Shown here one piece after another: positions 6,056-13,865 of a stretch of DNA of 20,559 nucleotides. This stretch comes from an uncultured Mollicutes bacterium (GTDB lineage: Bacteria; Bacillota_I; Bacilli_A; ML615J-28; CAG-313). The position numbers were made by a program, and so were the translations under genes. Under the pieces are notes generated by a model. That model was not told where the DNA came from and ran no database searches. It saw nothing but the letters and a program-made list of their open reading frames with translations. The stretch's first letter is position 1. The number at the start of each line of letters is the position of its first letter. The stretch spans positions 1-20,559 of the forward strand of contig UQAI01000029.1 of assembly GCA_900538885.1 (NCBI GenBank), read 5' to 3'.

Positions 6056-7162
6056 CTATTCTTCGTCTGATTCTTCATCATCATCTAAGAATGATGCACC
6101 AGTACTATTTTTAAGATCTAAACCAATTTCACGAAGTTTTTGTACAACTTCTTTCAATGATTTACGACCTAAGTTACGAACTTTCATCATTTCTTCTTCT
6201 GTCTTTTGTGTTAATTCACCAACAGTATTAATGTTAGCACGTTTTAGACAGTTATAAGAACGAACTGATAAATCAAGATCTTCAATTTTACGATCCATTT
6301 TGCTATTAGTAACTACTTCTTCTTTTTGAGTCATATTCTCGCTTTGTTTAATATAAGTATTTAAATCTTCTATTATTGAGAAATGTTCATCTAAGAATTT
6401 TGCAGCCATACTTAATGCATTAGTTGCTTTGATACTACCATTAGTCCAAACTTCAAGTGTTAATAAATCACAATCGAAGTTGTCTTCATATCTTGTTTTA
6501 GTTACATCATAACGACATTTTGTAATAGGTGTAAAAATTGAATCAATTGGAAGAAGTCCTACTATTCTATTATTGCCTTCTTTGCAGAATCGTTTATTTT
6601 CTTCAGCATTAACATAGCCAACACCATTTCTTATAAACATTTCCATTTCAAATTTACCACCTGCAGATAGTGTCGCAATAGGTTGGTCGGCATTTACGAT
6701 TTGAATTATTTCAGTAGAATCAAGCGAAATATCGCTAGCTCTAATTACTCTTGTATATTGTAAATCTTCTTCTTTTACGCCAGCTTTCTTTTGTTCTTCG
6801 ATACTAGGAAGAGCAACAGATATTTGTAAATGACAAAGTTCATTGTCATCATTGTATTCACCTTTTTCATTTTTATCAAAATTAATTGTAAAAATGATTG
6901 TTTTAAGGTTTAAAATAATTTCAGTTACATCTTCTCTAACATAAGGAACGGCACAAAATTCATGATCAACGCCTTCCATATGAATTGCAACAATAGCTGC
7001 ACCTGGAAGTGATGATAATAGAACTCGTCTTAAAGCATTACCAATTGTTATACCATATCCACGTTCTAGTGGGCTTAATACTATTTTACAATAATTAGGA
7101 TCTACTATTCCTGAATCATTAACAAATTTTAATTCTGGTCGAATAAATTTAATTTTTCTCAC
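6056..7162 (-). CDS. rpoA: DNA-directed RNA polymerase subunit alpha
   Basis: A 368-residue alpha subunit; B. subtilis has 314. The N-terminal assembly domain holds LERGYGITIGNALRR and VLLSSLPGAA (32-56), used for dimerisation and beta/beta' docking. A linker follows (about 270-292), then the C-terminal domain (293-352) with LSVRSYNCLKRANINTVGEL and VRNLGRKSL, which touches UP elements and activators. Oddities: residues 94-141 hold about 29 more residues than the Bacillus protein in the outer lobe of the N-terminal domain, and the protein ends in an acidic tail DDDEESDEE. The start is GTG at 7162, with GGAGG 6 nt upstream. It ends in tandem stops TAG TAG. The 81-bp gap to rpsK is the largest inside the operon. 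Confidence 0.98.
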   Translation of the reverse strand: MRKIKFIRPELKFVNDSGIVDPNYCKIVLSPLERGYGITIGNALRRVLLSSLPGAAIVAIHMEGVDHEFCAVPYVREDVTEIILNLKTIIFTINFDKNEKGEYNDDNELCHLQISVALPSIEEQKKAGVKEEDLQYTRVIRASDISLDSTEIIQIVNADQPIATLSAGGKFEMEMFIRNGVGYVNAEENKRFCKEGNNRIVGLLPIDSIFTPITKCRYDVTKTRYEDNFDCDLLTLEVWTNGSIKATNALSMAAKFLDEHFSIIEDLNTYIKQSENMTQKEEVVTNSKMDRKIEDLDLSVRSYNCLKRANINTVGELTQKTEEEMMKVRNLGRKSLKEVVQKLREIGLDLKNSTGASFLDDDEESDEE

Positions 7163-7198
7163 TTTTTTCCTCCTAATATAAATGATTTGAAATATTCT

Positions 7199-7232
7199 GT
7201 ATTTTTTTGAAATACTGCTATTACAAATAGCA
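7199..7232 (-). repeat. Two small hairpins in the rpsK-rpoA gap
   Basis: In the minus-strand RNA a perfect 7-bp stem TGCTATT/AATAGCA with a 3-nt loop (7232-7216) is followed directly by GTATTT/AAATAC with a 5-nt loop (7215-7199). No U-run follows either stem, so they do not look like full terminators. They could slow RNase decay, mark a processing site, or tune rpoA against the ribosomal genes. No convincing separate promoter is seen in the gap. Confidence 0.5.
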
Positions 7233-7243
7233 TTTATTAGTTA

Positions 7244-7630
7244 TTAGCCACGAGGTCGTTTTGGAGGACGACATCCATTATGAGGAACTGGTGTAACATC
7301 TTGAATTGAAATAATATCAAGACCAGCTACTTGTAAAGAACGAATAGCTGCTTCACGACCAGGGCCTGGGCCTTTAACAGTAACTTCTACTTTTTGCATA
7401 CCATTTTCCATTGCTGCTTTAGCACATGCTTCTGAAGCCATTTGTGCTGCGAATGGAGTTGATTTTTTACTACCTTTAAAGCCTACTACGCCTGCGCTAC
7501 TCCATGATACTACATTTCCTACTGGATCTGTAATTGTTACGATTGTATTATTAAATGTTGAATGAATATGTGCAACACCTAAAGGTATATTCTTTCTTAC
7601 ACGACGTTTACGAACTACTTTACGAGCCAT
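7244..7630 (-). CDS. rpsK: 30S ribosomal protein S11
   Basis: A 128-residue S11 of standard length. The core reads GVAHIHSTFNNTIVTITD and the end is the conserved PVPHNGCRPPKRPRG, including the Asn-Gly pair that becomes isoaspartate in E. coli. It sits on the 30S platform and shapes the mRNA exit region with S7 and S18. The ribosome binding site GGAGG overlaps the rpsM stop codon, so the two are tightly coupled. Confidence 0.98.
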   Translation of the reverse strand: MARKVVRKRRVRKNIPLGVAHIHSTFNNTIVTITDPVGNVVSWSSAGVVGFKGSKKSTPFAAQMASEACAKAAMENGMQKVEVTVKGPGPGREAAIRSLQVAGLDIISIQDVTPVPHNGCRPPKRPRG

Positions 7631-7642
7631 TTTCTACGCCTC

Positions 7643-8008
7643 CTATTTCTTCTTATTAGCTACAGTCTTAGCTGGGCCTTTACGAGTACGAGCATTAGTT
7701 CTTGTTCTTTGACCACGAACTGGTAAACCTTTACGATGGCGTAGGCCACGGTAACTACCAATTTCCATTAAACGTTTAATATTTAATGCTACTTCACGAC
7801 GTAAATCACCTTCAACGTGACGTTTAGCTACTTCTTGACGAATTGCTGTTAATTCGTTTTCAGATAAATCTTTTACTCTTTTTTCTGGATCAACATTTGC
7901 TGCTTTTAAAATTTCAAGAGCAGTAGGTCTGCCGATACCATAAATATATGTTAGGGATATTGATACGTGTTTATCACTAGGAATATCCACACCAGATATA
8001 CGTGCCAT
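7643..8008 (-). CDS. rpsM: 30S ribosomal protein S13
   Basis: A 121-residue S13. The N-terminal helical part (ISGVDIPSDKHVSISLTYIYGIG) precedes the basic tail with GLRHRKGLPVRGQRT and a Lys-rich end reaching towards the A- and P-site tRNAs. It forms bridges with L5 in the subunit interface of the 30S head. The GGAGG is 12 nt from the ATG, slightly far but the only candidate. Confidence 0.98.
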   Translation of the reverse strand: MARISGVDIPSDKHVSISLTYIYGIGRPTALEILKAANVDPEKRVKDLSENELTAIRQEVAKRHVEGDLRREVALNIKRLMEIGSYRGLRHRKGLPVRGQRTRTNARTRKGPAKTVANKKK

Positions 8009-8029
8009 ATTTCTTATAAGCCTCCTATA

Positions 8030-8146
8030 TTATCCTTGTCTTTGTTTGTGTTTAGGATATGCTGAGCATATTACCATAACACGTCCATGTCTTTTAATTA
8101 CTTTACATTTATCACAAATGGGTTTAACTGATGGTCTAACCTTCAT
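8030..8146 (-). CDS. rpmJ: 50S ribosomal protein L36 (zinc-binding form)
   Basis: A 38-codon gene read directly from the minus strand. It begins MKVRPSVKPICDKCKVIKR and ends PKHKQRQG, then TAA. Cys11, Cys14, Cys27 and His33 form the CCCH zinc site of the C+ form of L36, implying that zinc is normally available. It lies 11 bp after infA, with AGGAGGT ahead of the ATG, in the conserved infA-rpmJ-rpsM-rpsK order. Confidence 0.97.
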   Translation of the reverse strand: MKVRPSVKPICDKCKVIKRHGRVMVICSAYPKHKQRQG

Positions 8147-8157
8147 TTTTGAACCTC

Positions 8158-8391
8158 CTATAATTTTTTATTTATATAACGGCGTGTTATACGTCCACGT
8201 GTTAAATCATATGGTGATATTTCAACAAGTACTTTATCACCTGGTAAAATGCGTATCGTATGCATGCGGATTTTACCAGAAACGTGGGCCGTGATTACTT
8301 GTTCATTTGCAGTTAATTTCACTTTAAATATTGTATTTGGTAAAACTTCTACAACTATTCCTTCCATTTCGAAAACATCATCTTTTGACAT
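8158..8391 (-). CDS. infA: Translation initiation factor IF-1
   Basis: A 77-residue S1-like OB-fold protein that binds the 30S A site during initiation. It has the conserved EMEGIVVEVLPNTIFKVKL, ITAHVSGKIRMHTIRILPGDKV and SPYDLTRGRI blocks. It is about five residues longer than the E. coli protein, through a small loop (TANEQV) and a Lys-rich end. Its ATG shares the A of the map stop codon (TAATG at 8391). The GGAG is 11 nt upstream inside map. Confidence 0.97.
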   Translation of the reverse strand: MSKDDVFEMEGIVVEVLPNTIFKVKLTANEQVITAHVSGKIRMHTIRILPGDKVLVEISPYDLTRGRITRRYINKKL

Positions 8392-9155
8392 TAATTTTCA
8401 TTCTCCTTTAATTTAGTTAATATTTCACAACCATCATCAGTGATTACAATTGTATTTTCGTAATGTGCACTGTCTTTATGGTCGGCAGTAATTGTTGTCC
8501 AATCATCAGCAAGAACTCTAACTTTGTATGTTCCAGCAGTTATCATTGGTTCAATTGCAAGGGTCATACCTTTTCTTAAAATTAAGCCATGTCCTGGTTC
8601 TCCGTAATTTGGAATTGCAGGATCTTCATGCATTCTAGTTCCGATACCATGACCTGTAAAATCTCTTACAACACCATAGCCAAAACTTTCGGCATATTGT
8701 TGAACAGCATGAGATATATCAGATAACCTATTATTTGGTTTAGCTTGTTTTATACCTTCAAAGAATGATTGTTTTGTTACTTCAACTAGTTTTCTTCTTT
8801 CTGCACTTACATTTCCACATAAGTGAGTACGTGCAGCATCTCCATGATATCCTTTATAGATTGCTCCAATATCTATGGAAATTATATCACCATCTTTTAG
8901 AATTGTTTTTGGACTTGGAATTCCATGAATTACGACTTCATTTATAGAAGCGCATATTGAGGCAGGAAATCCATTATAATTTAAGAATGATGGAATAGCT
9001 CCATGGGATGTTATAACATCAAAAGCTATCTTATCTAATTCCTTAGTAGAAACACCGGGTTTTATCGCTTTTTCAACTGCATCATGTGCAAGTGCAACAA
9101 TATAGCCAGCTTCCTTCATTAAATTAATTTCTCTTTCACTCTTAATTGTAACCAT
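8391..9155 (-). CDS. map: Methionine aminopeptidase, type I
   Basis: A 254-residue enzyme that removes the initiator Met from new proteins after deformylation. The five metal ligands are Asp95, Asp106, His169, Glu202 and Glu233, in SIDIGAIYKGYHGDAART, FTGHGIGTRMHEDP, TLAIEPM and ENTIVIT. The substrate-contact histidines are at 77 and 176. There is no zinc-finger extension. It is coupled at both ends: its ATG overlaps the adk stop by one base and its stop overlaps the infA start by one base. GGAGG lies just upstream. Confidence 0.97.
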   Translation of the reverse strand: MVTIKSEREINLMKEAGYIVALAHDAVEKAIKPGVSTKELDKIAFDVITSHGAIPSFLNYNGFPASICASINEVVIHGIPSPKTILKDGDIISIDIGAIYKGYHGDAARTHLCGNVSAERRKLVEVTKQSFFEGIKQAKPNNRLSDISHAVQQYAESFGYGVVRDFTGHGIGTRMHEDPAIPNYGEPGHGLILRKGMTLAIEPMITAGTYKVRVLADDWTTITADHKDSAHYENTIVITDDGCEILTKLKENEN

Positions 9156-9799
9156 TATGCCTCCAAAGTTTTTATAATATCTTTGACAGTATCTTCTATT
9201 GTACCATTACTATCAATAGATACTAATTTTCCAAGTTTATCATAATAATCAACCAAAGGTCTTGTTTGTTTATTATATACGTCTAAGCGACTTGTTACAG
9301 TTTCTTCGTTATCATCTTTTCTTGTAAATAGTGGAGTATTACATACATCACATATACCTTCTTTTTTTGGAGGATATGTAATTAAATTGTAGCCTTTTCC
9401 ACATTTAGGACAACTTCTACGATTAACTATTCTTCTAACAATTAAATCATCATCAACTTCTAAGTTGACTGCTGCATCAAGAGTTATACCAAGTTCATCT
9501 AAAATCTTAGTTAAACTTTCTGCTTGTGCAATTGTTCGAGGATAGCCATCTAGTAAGAAACCATTTTCACAATCCTTTTGTTTTAATCTTTCTTTAACAA
9601 TTTCGTTTGTAATATCATCAGGAACTAAATTCCCTTTATCAATGTATGTTTTTGCTATTAATCCCATTGGGGTTTTCTTTTCGATTGCATCTCTAAATAT
9701 TTCACCTGTTGAAATGTGAGGTACACGGTAGTGCTCTTTAAGCACTGCCGCATAACTCCCTTTTCCTGAACCAGGTGCACCCATTAAAATCAAGTGCAT
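9155..9799 (-). CDS. adk: Adenylate kinase (zinc-LID long form)
   Basis: A 214-residue kinase catalysing ATP + AMP to 2 ADP. The P-loop is GAPGSGKG (7-14), followed by Ser15 where Thr is usual. DGYPRT (84-89) is in the AMP/core region. The LID carries four cysteines (130, 133, 150, 153) in CPKCGKGY...CDVC, the zinc-binding Gram-positive type. It is placed between secY and map as in Bacillus. AGGTGAT at the secY stop acts as the ribosome binding site. Confidence 0.97.
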   Translation of the reverse strand: MHLILMGAPGSGKGSYAAVLKEHYRVPHISTGEIFRDAIEKKTPMGLIAKTYIDKGNLVPDDITNEIVKERLKQKDCENGFLLDGYPRTIAQAESLTKILDELGITLDAAVNLEVDDDLIVRRIVNRRSCPKCGKGYNLITYPPKKEGICDVCNTPLFTRKDDNEETVTSRLDVYNKQTRPLVDYYDKLGKLVSIDSNGTIEDTVKDIIKTLEA

Positions 9800-9810
9800 A
9801 AACCTATCAC

Positions 9811-11145
9811 CTATTCAATGAAACCACGATACTCTTGAGATTGAGAAGTAGTTTGCATTTGTTTTACAGTTTCAATTGCAACACCAACAACGATCATTAA
9901 ACTTGTACCACCGATTTGAACTGAAGAAGGTAAATCAGTGAATATTGCAGATACGATGATTGGTAATGCTGCTAATACTGCAAGGTATGTAGCACCAAGT
10001 AAAGTAACTTTAAACAATACTTTTGAAATATGTTGTGCAGTTGCTTCACCAGGTTTAATACCAGGAATATAAGCATTTTGTTTCTTTAAATTATCTGCCA
10101 TCTTATCAGGGTCTATTTGTAAGAATGAATAGAAGAAAGCAAATACAAATATTAGAATCATATAAATTGCAAAGCCAATTGGTTTTTGATAGTTAAATAT
10201 ACAATCCCACCATTGATTAATTTCATTTCCTCCTTGTTGTAGGAAATTGATTAAAGTCATTGGTAGAGATAATAATGTCGATGCGAAAATTACCGGTATT
10301 ACTGAAGCGGTATTAAGTTTAATTGGAATATTAGAATCTTGTGCACCACGTAATTTTGCAGCAGCAGGTCTATTCGCATATTGAATTGGAATCTTACGTT
10401 GTAAACCTTCCATCCAAACAACACCAATAACGATTAAAATAAAGAATAATAACATTAGAACGAAGAAGAATGGACCTTGCCATTTTAATGCGCCATCAGC
10501 AGCATTACCAACACGGAATTTATATCCATAATCTTCACCAGTTATAAAGTATTTAACCATTGATACGATCATTGAAGGAAAACTTGCAACGATACCAGCT
10601 ACGATCATAATAGAAGTACCACTACCAACACCACGCATTGTGATTTGGTCAGCTAACCAAAGAACAAATGCTGTACCAGCAGTAAGAACTATTGCCATAT
10701 AAATATATGTGAAAATATTATAATCAACATTTGGTATATATTCAAGATAATTATATCCATAAGAAACTTTGAAACCAATAATTAAAGCTAAAGCTTGAAC
10801 AAATGCTAAGAATAAAGCAATGTATCTTGTCCAACGATTTAGTTTTTCTTTACCAGCTTCACCTTCTTCACTCCATTCCTTAAATTGAGGAATGATGTCC
10901 ATTTGTAATAATTGAACAACGATAGATGAAGTAATATATGGGCTTACGCCTAACGCAACAACAGAGAATTGTGATAGAGCACCACCAGTGAAAATATCTA
11001 AGAAACCAAAAATATTACTATCTGTAGTTTCTCTAGTGTAATCTAGGAATGGAGCAGGAATGTGAATTCCAATTCTCCATACTAGCAAGCATAAGGCAGT
11101 AAATAATATGCCAAGAACAACTTTCTTAGAAAAGAATTTCTTCAT
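9811..11145 (-). CDS. secY: Protein translocase channel subunit SecY
   Basis: A 444-residue, ten-helix channel protein of the SecYEG translocon. The N-terminal amphipathic MKKFFSKK leads into TM1 (VVLGILFTALCLLVWRIG). The plug region carries GGALSQFSVVALGVSPYI. The cytoplasmic loop MEGLQRKIPIQYANR is the SecA/ribosome contact. The frame opens at 11169, but the ATG at 11145 has AGAGGTGG upstream and the normal MKKF start, so eight extra residues are rejected. It begins one base after the rplO stop (TAA-T-ATG). Confidence 0.97.
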   Translation of the reverse strand: MKKFFSKKVVLGILFTALCLLVWRIGIHIPAPFLDYTRETTDSNIFGFLDIFTGGALSQFSVVALGVSPYITSSIVVQLLQMDIIPQFKEWSEEGEAGKEKLNRWTRYIALFLAFVQALALIIGFKVSYGYNYLEYIPNVDYNIFTYIYMAIVLTAGTAFVLWLADQITMRGVGSGTSIMIVAGIVASFPSMIVSMVKYFITGEDYGYKFRVGNAADGALKWQGPFFFVLMLLFFILIVIGVVWMEGLQRKIPIQYANRPAAAKLRGAQDSNIPIKLNTASVIPVIFASTLLSLPMTLINFLQQGGNEINQWWDCIFNYQKPIGFAIYMILIFVFAFFYSFLQIDPDKMADNLKKQNAYIPGIKPGEATAQHISKVLFKVTLLGATYLAVLAALPIIVSAIFTDLPSSVQIGGTSLMIVVGVAIETVKQMQTTSQSQEYRGFIE

Positions 11146-11146
11146 A

Positions 11147-11590
11147 TTAAGCCACCTCTGCTGTTCCACCTACTGCGGCAATTTTTTCGGTTGCAGCCTT
11201 AGAGAATTTTTGAGCCTTAATTGTTACAGCTTTTGTTAATTCTCCATTGCTTAAAATTTTCACTCCTTCATACTCTTTTTTAACTAAACCAGCTTGTTTT
11301 AATTCTTCAACATCAATAACAGAACCAGCTTCAAATTTATTATTAATATCACCAAGATTAACTACTGCAAATTCTTTACGGTTAATATTAGTGAAACCAC
11401 GTTTAGGTAGACGCTTGAATAATGGAGTTTGTCCACCTTCAAATGCAGGACGAACGCCGCCACCGCTACGTGCGTTTTGGCCTTTATGTCCGCGAGTAGC
11501 TGTTTTACCCATGCCACTACCAACACCACGACCAACACGTTTTTTATAGTGTCTAGCACCTTCAACAGGCTTTAATTCATTTAAATTCAT
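11147..11590 (-). CDS. rplO: 50S ribosomal protein L15
   Basis: A 147-residue L15. The extended basic N-terminus (RVGRGVGSGMGKTATRGHKG, then GVRPAFEGGQTPLFKRLPKRGF) threads through 23S rRNA. The C-terminal globular part ends with KFSKAATEKIAAVGG. It is a late-assembly protein of the 50S. GGAGGT precedes the ATG; its stop is followed one base later by secY. Confidence 0.98.
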   Translation of the reverse strand: MNLNELKPVEGARHYKKRVGRGVGSGMGKTATRGHKGQNARSGGGVRPAFEGGQTPLFKRLPKRGFTNINRKEFAVVNLGDINNKFEAGSVIDVEELKQAGLVKKEYEGVKILSNGELTKAVTIKAQKFSKAATEKIAAVGGTAEVA

Positions 11591-11601
11591 ACTAGTACCT
11601 C

Positions 11602-11808
11602 CTATCCTTCAATAACACTTACTAAGTGTCCAACTGTTTTAATCATACCGCGGATAGCTTCATTATCAACTTTAACAACTTCTTGTTGCATCTTAGTTAA
11701 ACCAAGAGCTTTTAAAGTGTCACGTTGATTTTTAGGACAGCAAATAGGACTTTTAACTAATTTAATTTTTACAGTTTTAACTTCTTTAGCTTTTTTCATA
11801 TCCATCAT
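11602..11808 (-). CDS. rpmD: 50S ribosomal protein L30
   Basis: A 68-residue L30; B. subtilis has 59. The core KIKLVKSPICCPKNQRDTLKALGL and AIRGMIKTVGHLVSV is clear. Two cysteines (CC) replace the usual Gly-Arg after the first strand. The start is uncertain: ATG at 11808, 11805 or 11799 are all possible and the AGGATGATGG ahead is a weak ribosome binding site, so it may rely on coupling to rpsE, whose stop is only 1 bp away. Confidence 0.93.
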   Translation of the reverse strand: MMDMKKAKEVKTVKIKLVKSPICCPKNQRDTLKALGLTKMQQEVVKVDNEAIRGMIKTVGHLVSVIEG

Positions 11809-11809
11809 C

Positions 11810-12313
11810 CTATAGAATTTCTTCTACTGCCTTTCCACGTTGTTCAGCTACCATTTCAACTGTACGTAACTCTTGAAGTCCTTTAAATGTAGCACGTACA
11901 ATATTGATTGGTGTATTTGAACCTTGTGATTTAGAAACGATATCTTTGATACCAGCAAGTTCCACAACGTTACGAACAGGTCCACCGGCGATAATACCAG
12001 TACCAGCTGGAGCAGGTCTTAAGAATACTTTACCAGCACCACTTATACCAGTAATTTCATGTGGAATTGTTGAACCAACGATAGGAACAGTAATAAGATT
12101 TTTCTTAGCATCTTCAACAGCCTTTTTAATTGCTTCTGGAACTTCTTGAGCTTTACCAGTACCAAAACCAACTTGACCATTGTAGTCACCAACAACAACT
12201 AATGCGGCGAAGCGGAAACGTCTACCACCTTTAACAACCTTAGTTACACGATTGATGACAACGACACGTTCTTCAAATTGTTTTTCTTCTACAACTTTTA
12301 ATTGTTCACTCAT
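11810..12313 (-). CDS. rpsE: 30S ribosomal protein S5
   Basis: A 167-residue S5. The N-terminal double-stranded-RNA-binding part (FEERVVVINRVTKVVKGGRRFRF...VGFGTGKAQEVPEA) holds the loop tied to spectinomycin sensitivity and proofreading. The C-terminal part has RPAPAGTGIIAGGPVR and QGSNTPINIVRAT. It acts in decoding accuracy and mRNA entry. Its GGAGG overlaps the rplR stop codon. Confidence 0.98.
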   Translation of the reverse strand: MSEQLKVVEEKQFEERVVVINRVTKVVKGGRRFRFAALVVVGDYNGQVGFGTGKAQEVPEAIKKAVEDAKKNLITVPIVGSTIPHEITGISGAGKVFLRPAPAGTGIIAGGPVRNVVELAGIKDIVSKSQGSNTPINIVRATFKGLQELRTVEMVAEQRGKAVEEIL

Positions 12314-12322
12314 GTCTGCCTC

Positions 12323-12685
12323 CTAGAATTTTAGTCCGGCTTCACGAGCCGCATCTGCTAACGCTTTAACACGTCCGTGGAATAAGAATCCACCACGGTC
12401 AAATACTACTTCAGTGATTCCAGCTTCTTTAGCTCTTGTTGCGATAGTTGTACCAACTAATTTTGCAGCTTCAAGATTAGAACCAACAGCAAGTTTATTG
12501 CCCTTTTCAAATGTAGAGGCAGAAACTAAAGTCATATGTTTGCTGTCGTCGATAATTTGAGCTGAAATGTGTTTATTAGAACGATACACTGCAAGACGTG
12601 GTCTTTCAGCAGTACCTTCAACTACTTTACGGATTCTCTCATGGCGTACATGACGAGCAATCTTTTTAGATTTTTTAACGATCAT
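12323..12685 (-). CDS. rplR: 50S ribosomal protein L18
   Basis: A 120-residue L18 that carries 5S rRNA to the large subunit together with L5. The conserved RPRLAVYRSNKHISAQIIDD and FDRGGFLFHGRVKALADAAREAGL are present. The frame stays open to 12820 inside rplF, but the ATG at 12685 has AAAGGAGAG upstream and the normal basic N-terminus (MIVKKSKKIARHVRHERIR), so the upstream 45 residues are discarded. Confidence 0.97.
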   Translation of the reverse strand: MIVKKSKKIARHVRHERIRKVVEGTAERPRLAVYRSNKHISAQIIDDSKHMTLVSASTFEKGNKLAVGSNLEAAKLVGTTIATRAKEAGITEVVFDRGGFLFHGRVKALADAAREAGLKF

Positions 12686-12704
12686 TTTACTTAGTCTCTC
12701 CTTT

Positions 12705-13241
12705 CTACTTAGCCTTCTTGCCTTCTTTACGACGGATATGTTCGCCTTTGTAATGAACACCTTTACCTTTATATGGTTCAGGTCCACGTACTTTACGAAT
12801 CTCAGCCGCAAATTCGCCAACTACTTGTTTGTCACAACCTAGTACATGTACTTCAGTTGCACTTGGACAAGTTACAGAAATACCTTTAGGTAATTCCATA
12901 TTAACTGGATGAGAATAACCTAGGTTAAGTACAAGAGTATTACCTTGTAATTGCGCACGGTATCCAACACCAACGATTTCTAATACTTTTTCATATCCTT
13001 CACTAACACCAACAACCATATTATGAACTAATGCTCTAGTTGTTCCATGTAATGAACGATGTTCTTTATCATTAGTAGGACGAGTAACTACTACATTGTT
13101 TTCTTCAACATTTACAGAAATATCAGGATTTTTTACTAATTCTAATTGACCTTTAGGGCCTTTAACAGTGATTAAATTTCCTTCTACAGTAACAGTAACG
13201 CCTGCAGGAAGTGGAATGTGTTTATTACCTATTCTTGACAT
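12705..13241 (-). CDS. rplF: 50S ribosomal protein L6
   Basis: A 178-residue L6 with the two related alpha/beta domains of the family. Recognisable blocks are MSRIGNKHIPLPAGVTV, HRSLHGTTRALVHNMVVGV and the C-terminal RKVRGPEPYKGKGVHY. It binds 23S helix 97 near the sarcin-ricin loop and helps factor binding. AAGGTGAT lies a few bases before the ATG, in the 9-bp gap after rpsH. Confidence 0.98.
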   Translation of the reverse strand: MSRIGNKHIPLPAGVTVTVEGNLITVKGPKGQLELVKNPDISVNVEENNVVVTRPTNDKEHRSLHGTTRALVHNMVVGVSEGYEKVLEIVGVGYRAQLQGNTLVLNLGYSHPVNMELPKGISVTCPSATEVHVLGCDKQVVGEFAAEIRKVRGPEPYKGKGVHYKGEHIRRKEGKKAK

Positions 13242-13250
13242 ATAATCACC

Positions 13251-13646
13251 TTACCATACAAATGCTATAACTTCGCCGCCAAGTTTTTTAGAACGAGCTT
13301 CACGGTCAGTCATAATTCCATTTGAAGTTGAAATAATTGCAACACCTAAACCATTTAATACTTTAGGTAATTCACTTGATTTAGCGTATACACGTAAACC
13401 AGGTTTAGAAATTTTCTTTAATCCTTTAATAACTCTGTCTTTATTGTTGTACTTTAACGTAACTTTAATTACGCCTTGTTTTCCGTCTTCTATTTTTTCA
13501 TATTCGCTAATATAACCTTCATTTTTTAGAACTGCTAAGATTTCTAATTTTAAACGTGATGCAGGCATTGTAACACTTTCGTGTTTTGCTTGGTTTGCAT
13601 TACGAATTCTAGTTAACATATCAGCAATTGGATCAGTCATAACCAT
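13251..13646 (-). CDS. rpsH: 30S ribosomal protein S8
   Basis: A 131-residue S8, a primary 16S-binding protein of the central domain and, in E. coli, the repressor of the spc operon. The MVMTDPIADMLTRIRNANQAKH start and the ISTSNGIMTDREARSKKLGGEVIAFVW end are both conserved in style. The ATG at 13646 has GGAAGGTC about 7 nt upstream and matches the Bacillus N-terminus. A second ATG six bases on is less likely. Confidence 0.98.
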   Translation of the reverse strand: MVMTDPIADMLTRIRNANQAKHESVTMPASRLKLEILAVLKNEGYISEYEKIEDGKQGVIKVTLKYNNKDRVIKGLKKISKPGLRVYAKSSELPKVLNGLGVAIISTSNGIMTDREARSKKLGGEVIAFVW

Positions 13647-13664
13647 AATCTTTGACCTTCCTTT

Positions 13665-13850
13665 CTACCAGCTTGCCTTTGTAACGCCAGGTATTAATCC
13701 TTGGTACGCTAGTTCTCTAAAACAAATTCTGCAGATTTTGAATTTGCGATAAACTGCATGAGGACGACCACAACGTTCACAGCGAGTGTATTCTCTTGTA
13801 CTAAATTTTGCTTTGCGAGAGCATCTTACTTTTTGGGATGTTTTTGCCAT
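13665..13850 (-). CDS. rpsZ: 30S ribosomal protein S14, Type Z (zinc form)
   Basis: A 61-residue zinc-ribbon S14, the short Firmicute Type Z form. Cys24, Cys27, Cys40 and Cys43 form the zinc site (CERCGRPHAVYRKFKICRIC). It binds late to the 30S head. The ATG at 13850 is preceded by GGAGG about 10 nt upstream; a TTG two codons earlier was rejected. The gene is also often named rpsN. Confidence 0.97.
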   Translation of the reverse strand: MAKTSQKVRCSRKAKFSTREYTRCERCGRPHAVYRKFKICRICFRELAYQGLIPGVTKASW

Positions 13851-13865
13851 AATCAAAAGACCTCC

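Noticed and set aside
8046..8294. Plus-strand frame opposite rpmJ and infA
   Set aside because: The opposite strand encodes well-conserved L36 and IF-1; the plus frame has no family resemblance.
12686..12820. N-terminal extension of the rplR frame into rplF
   Set aside because: It is an out-of-frame shadow of rplF; a strong ribosome binding site and the normal L18 N-terminus support 12685.
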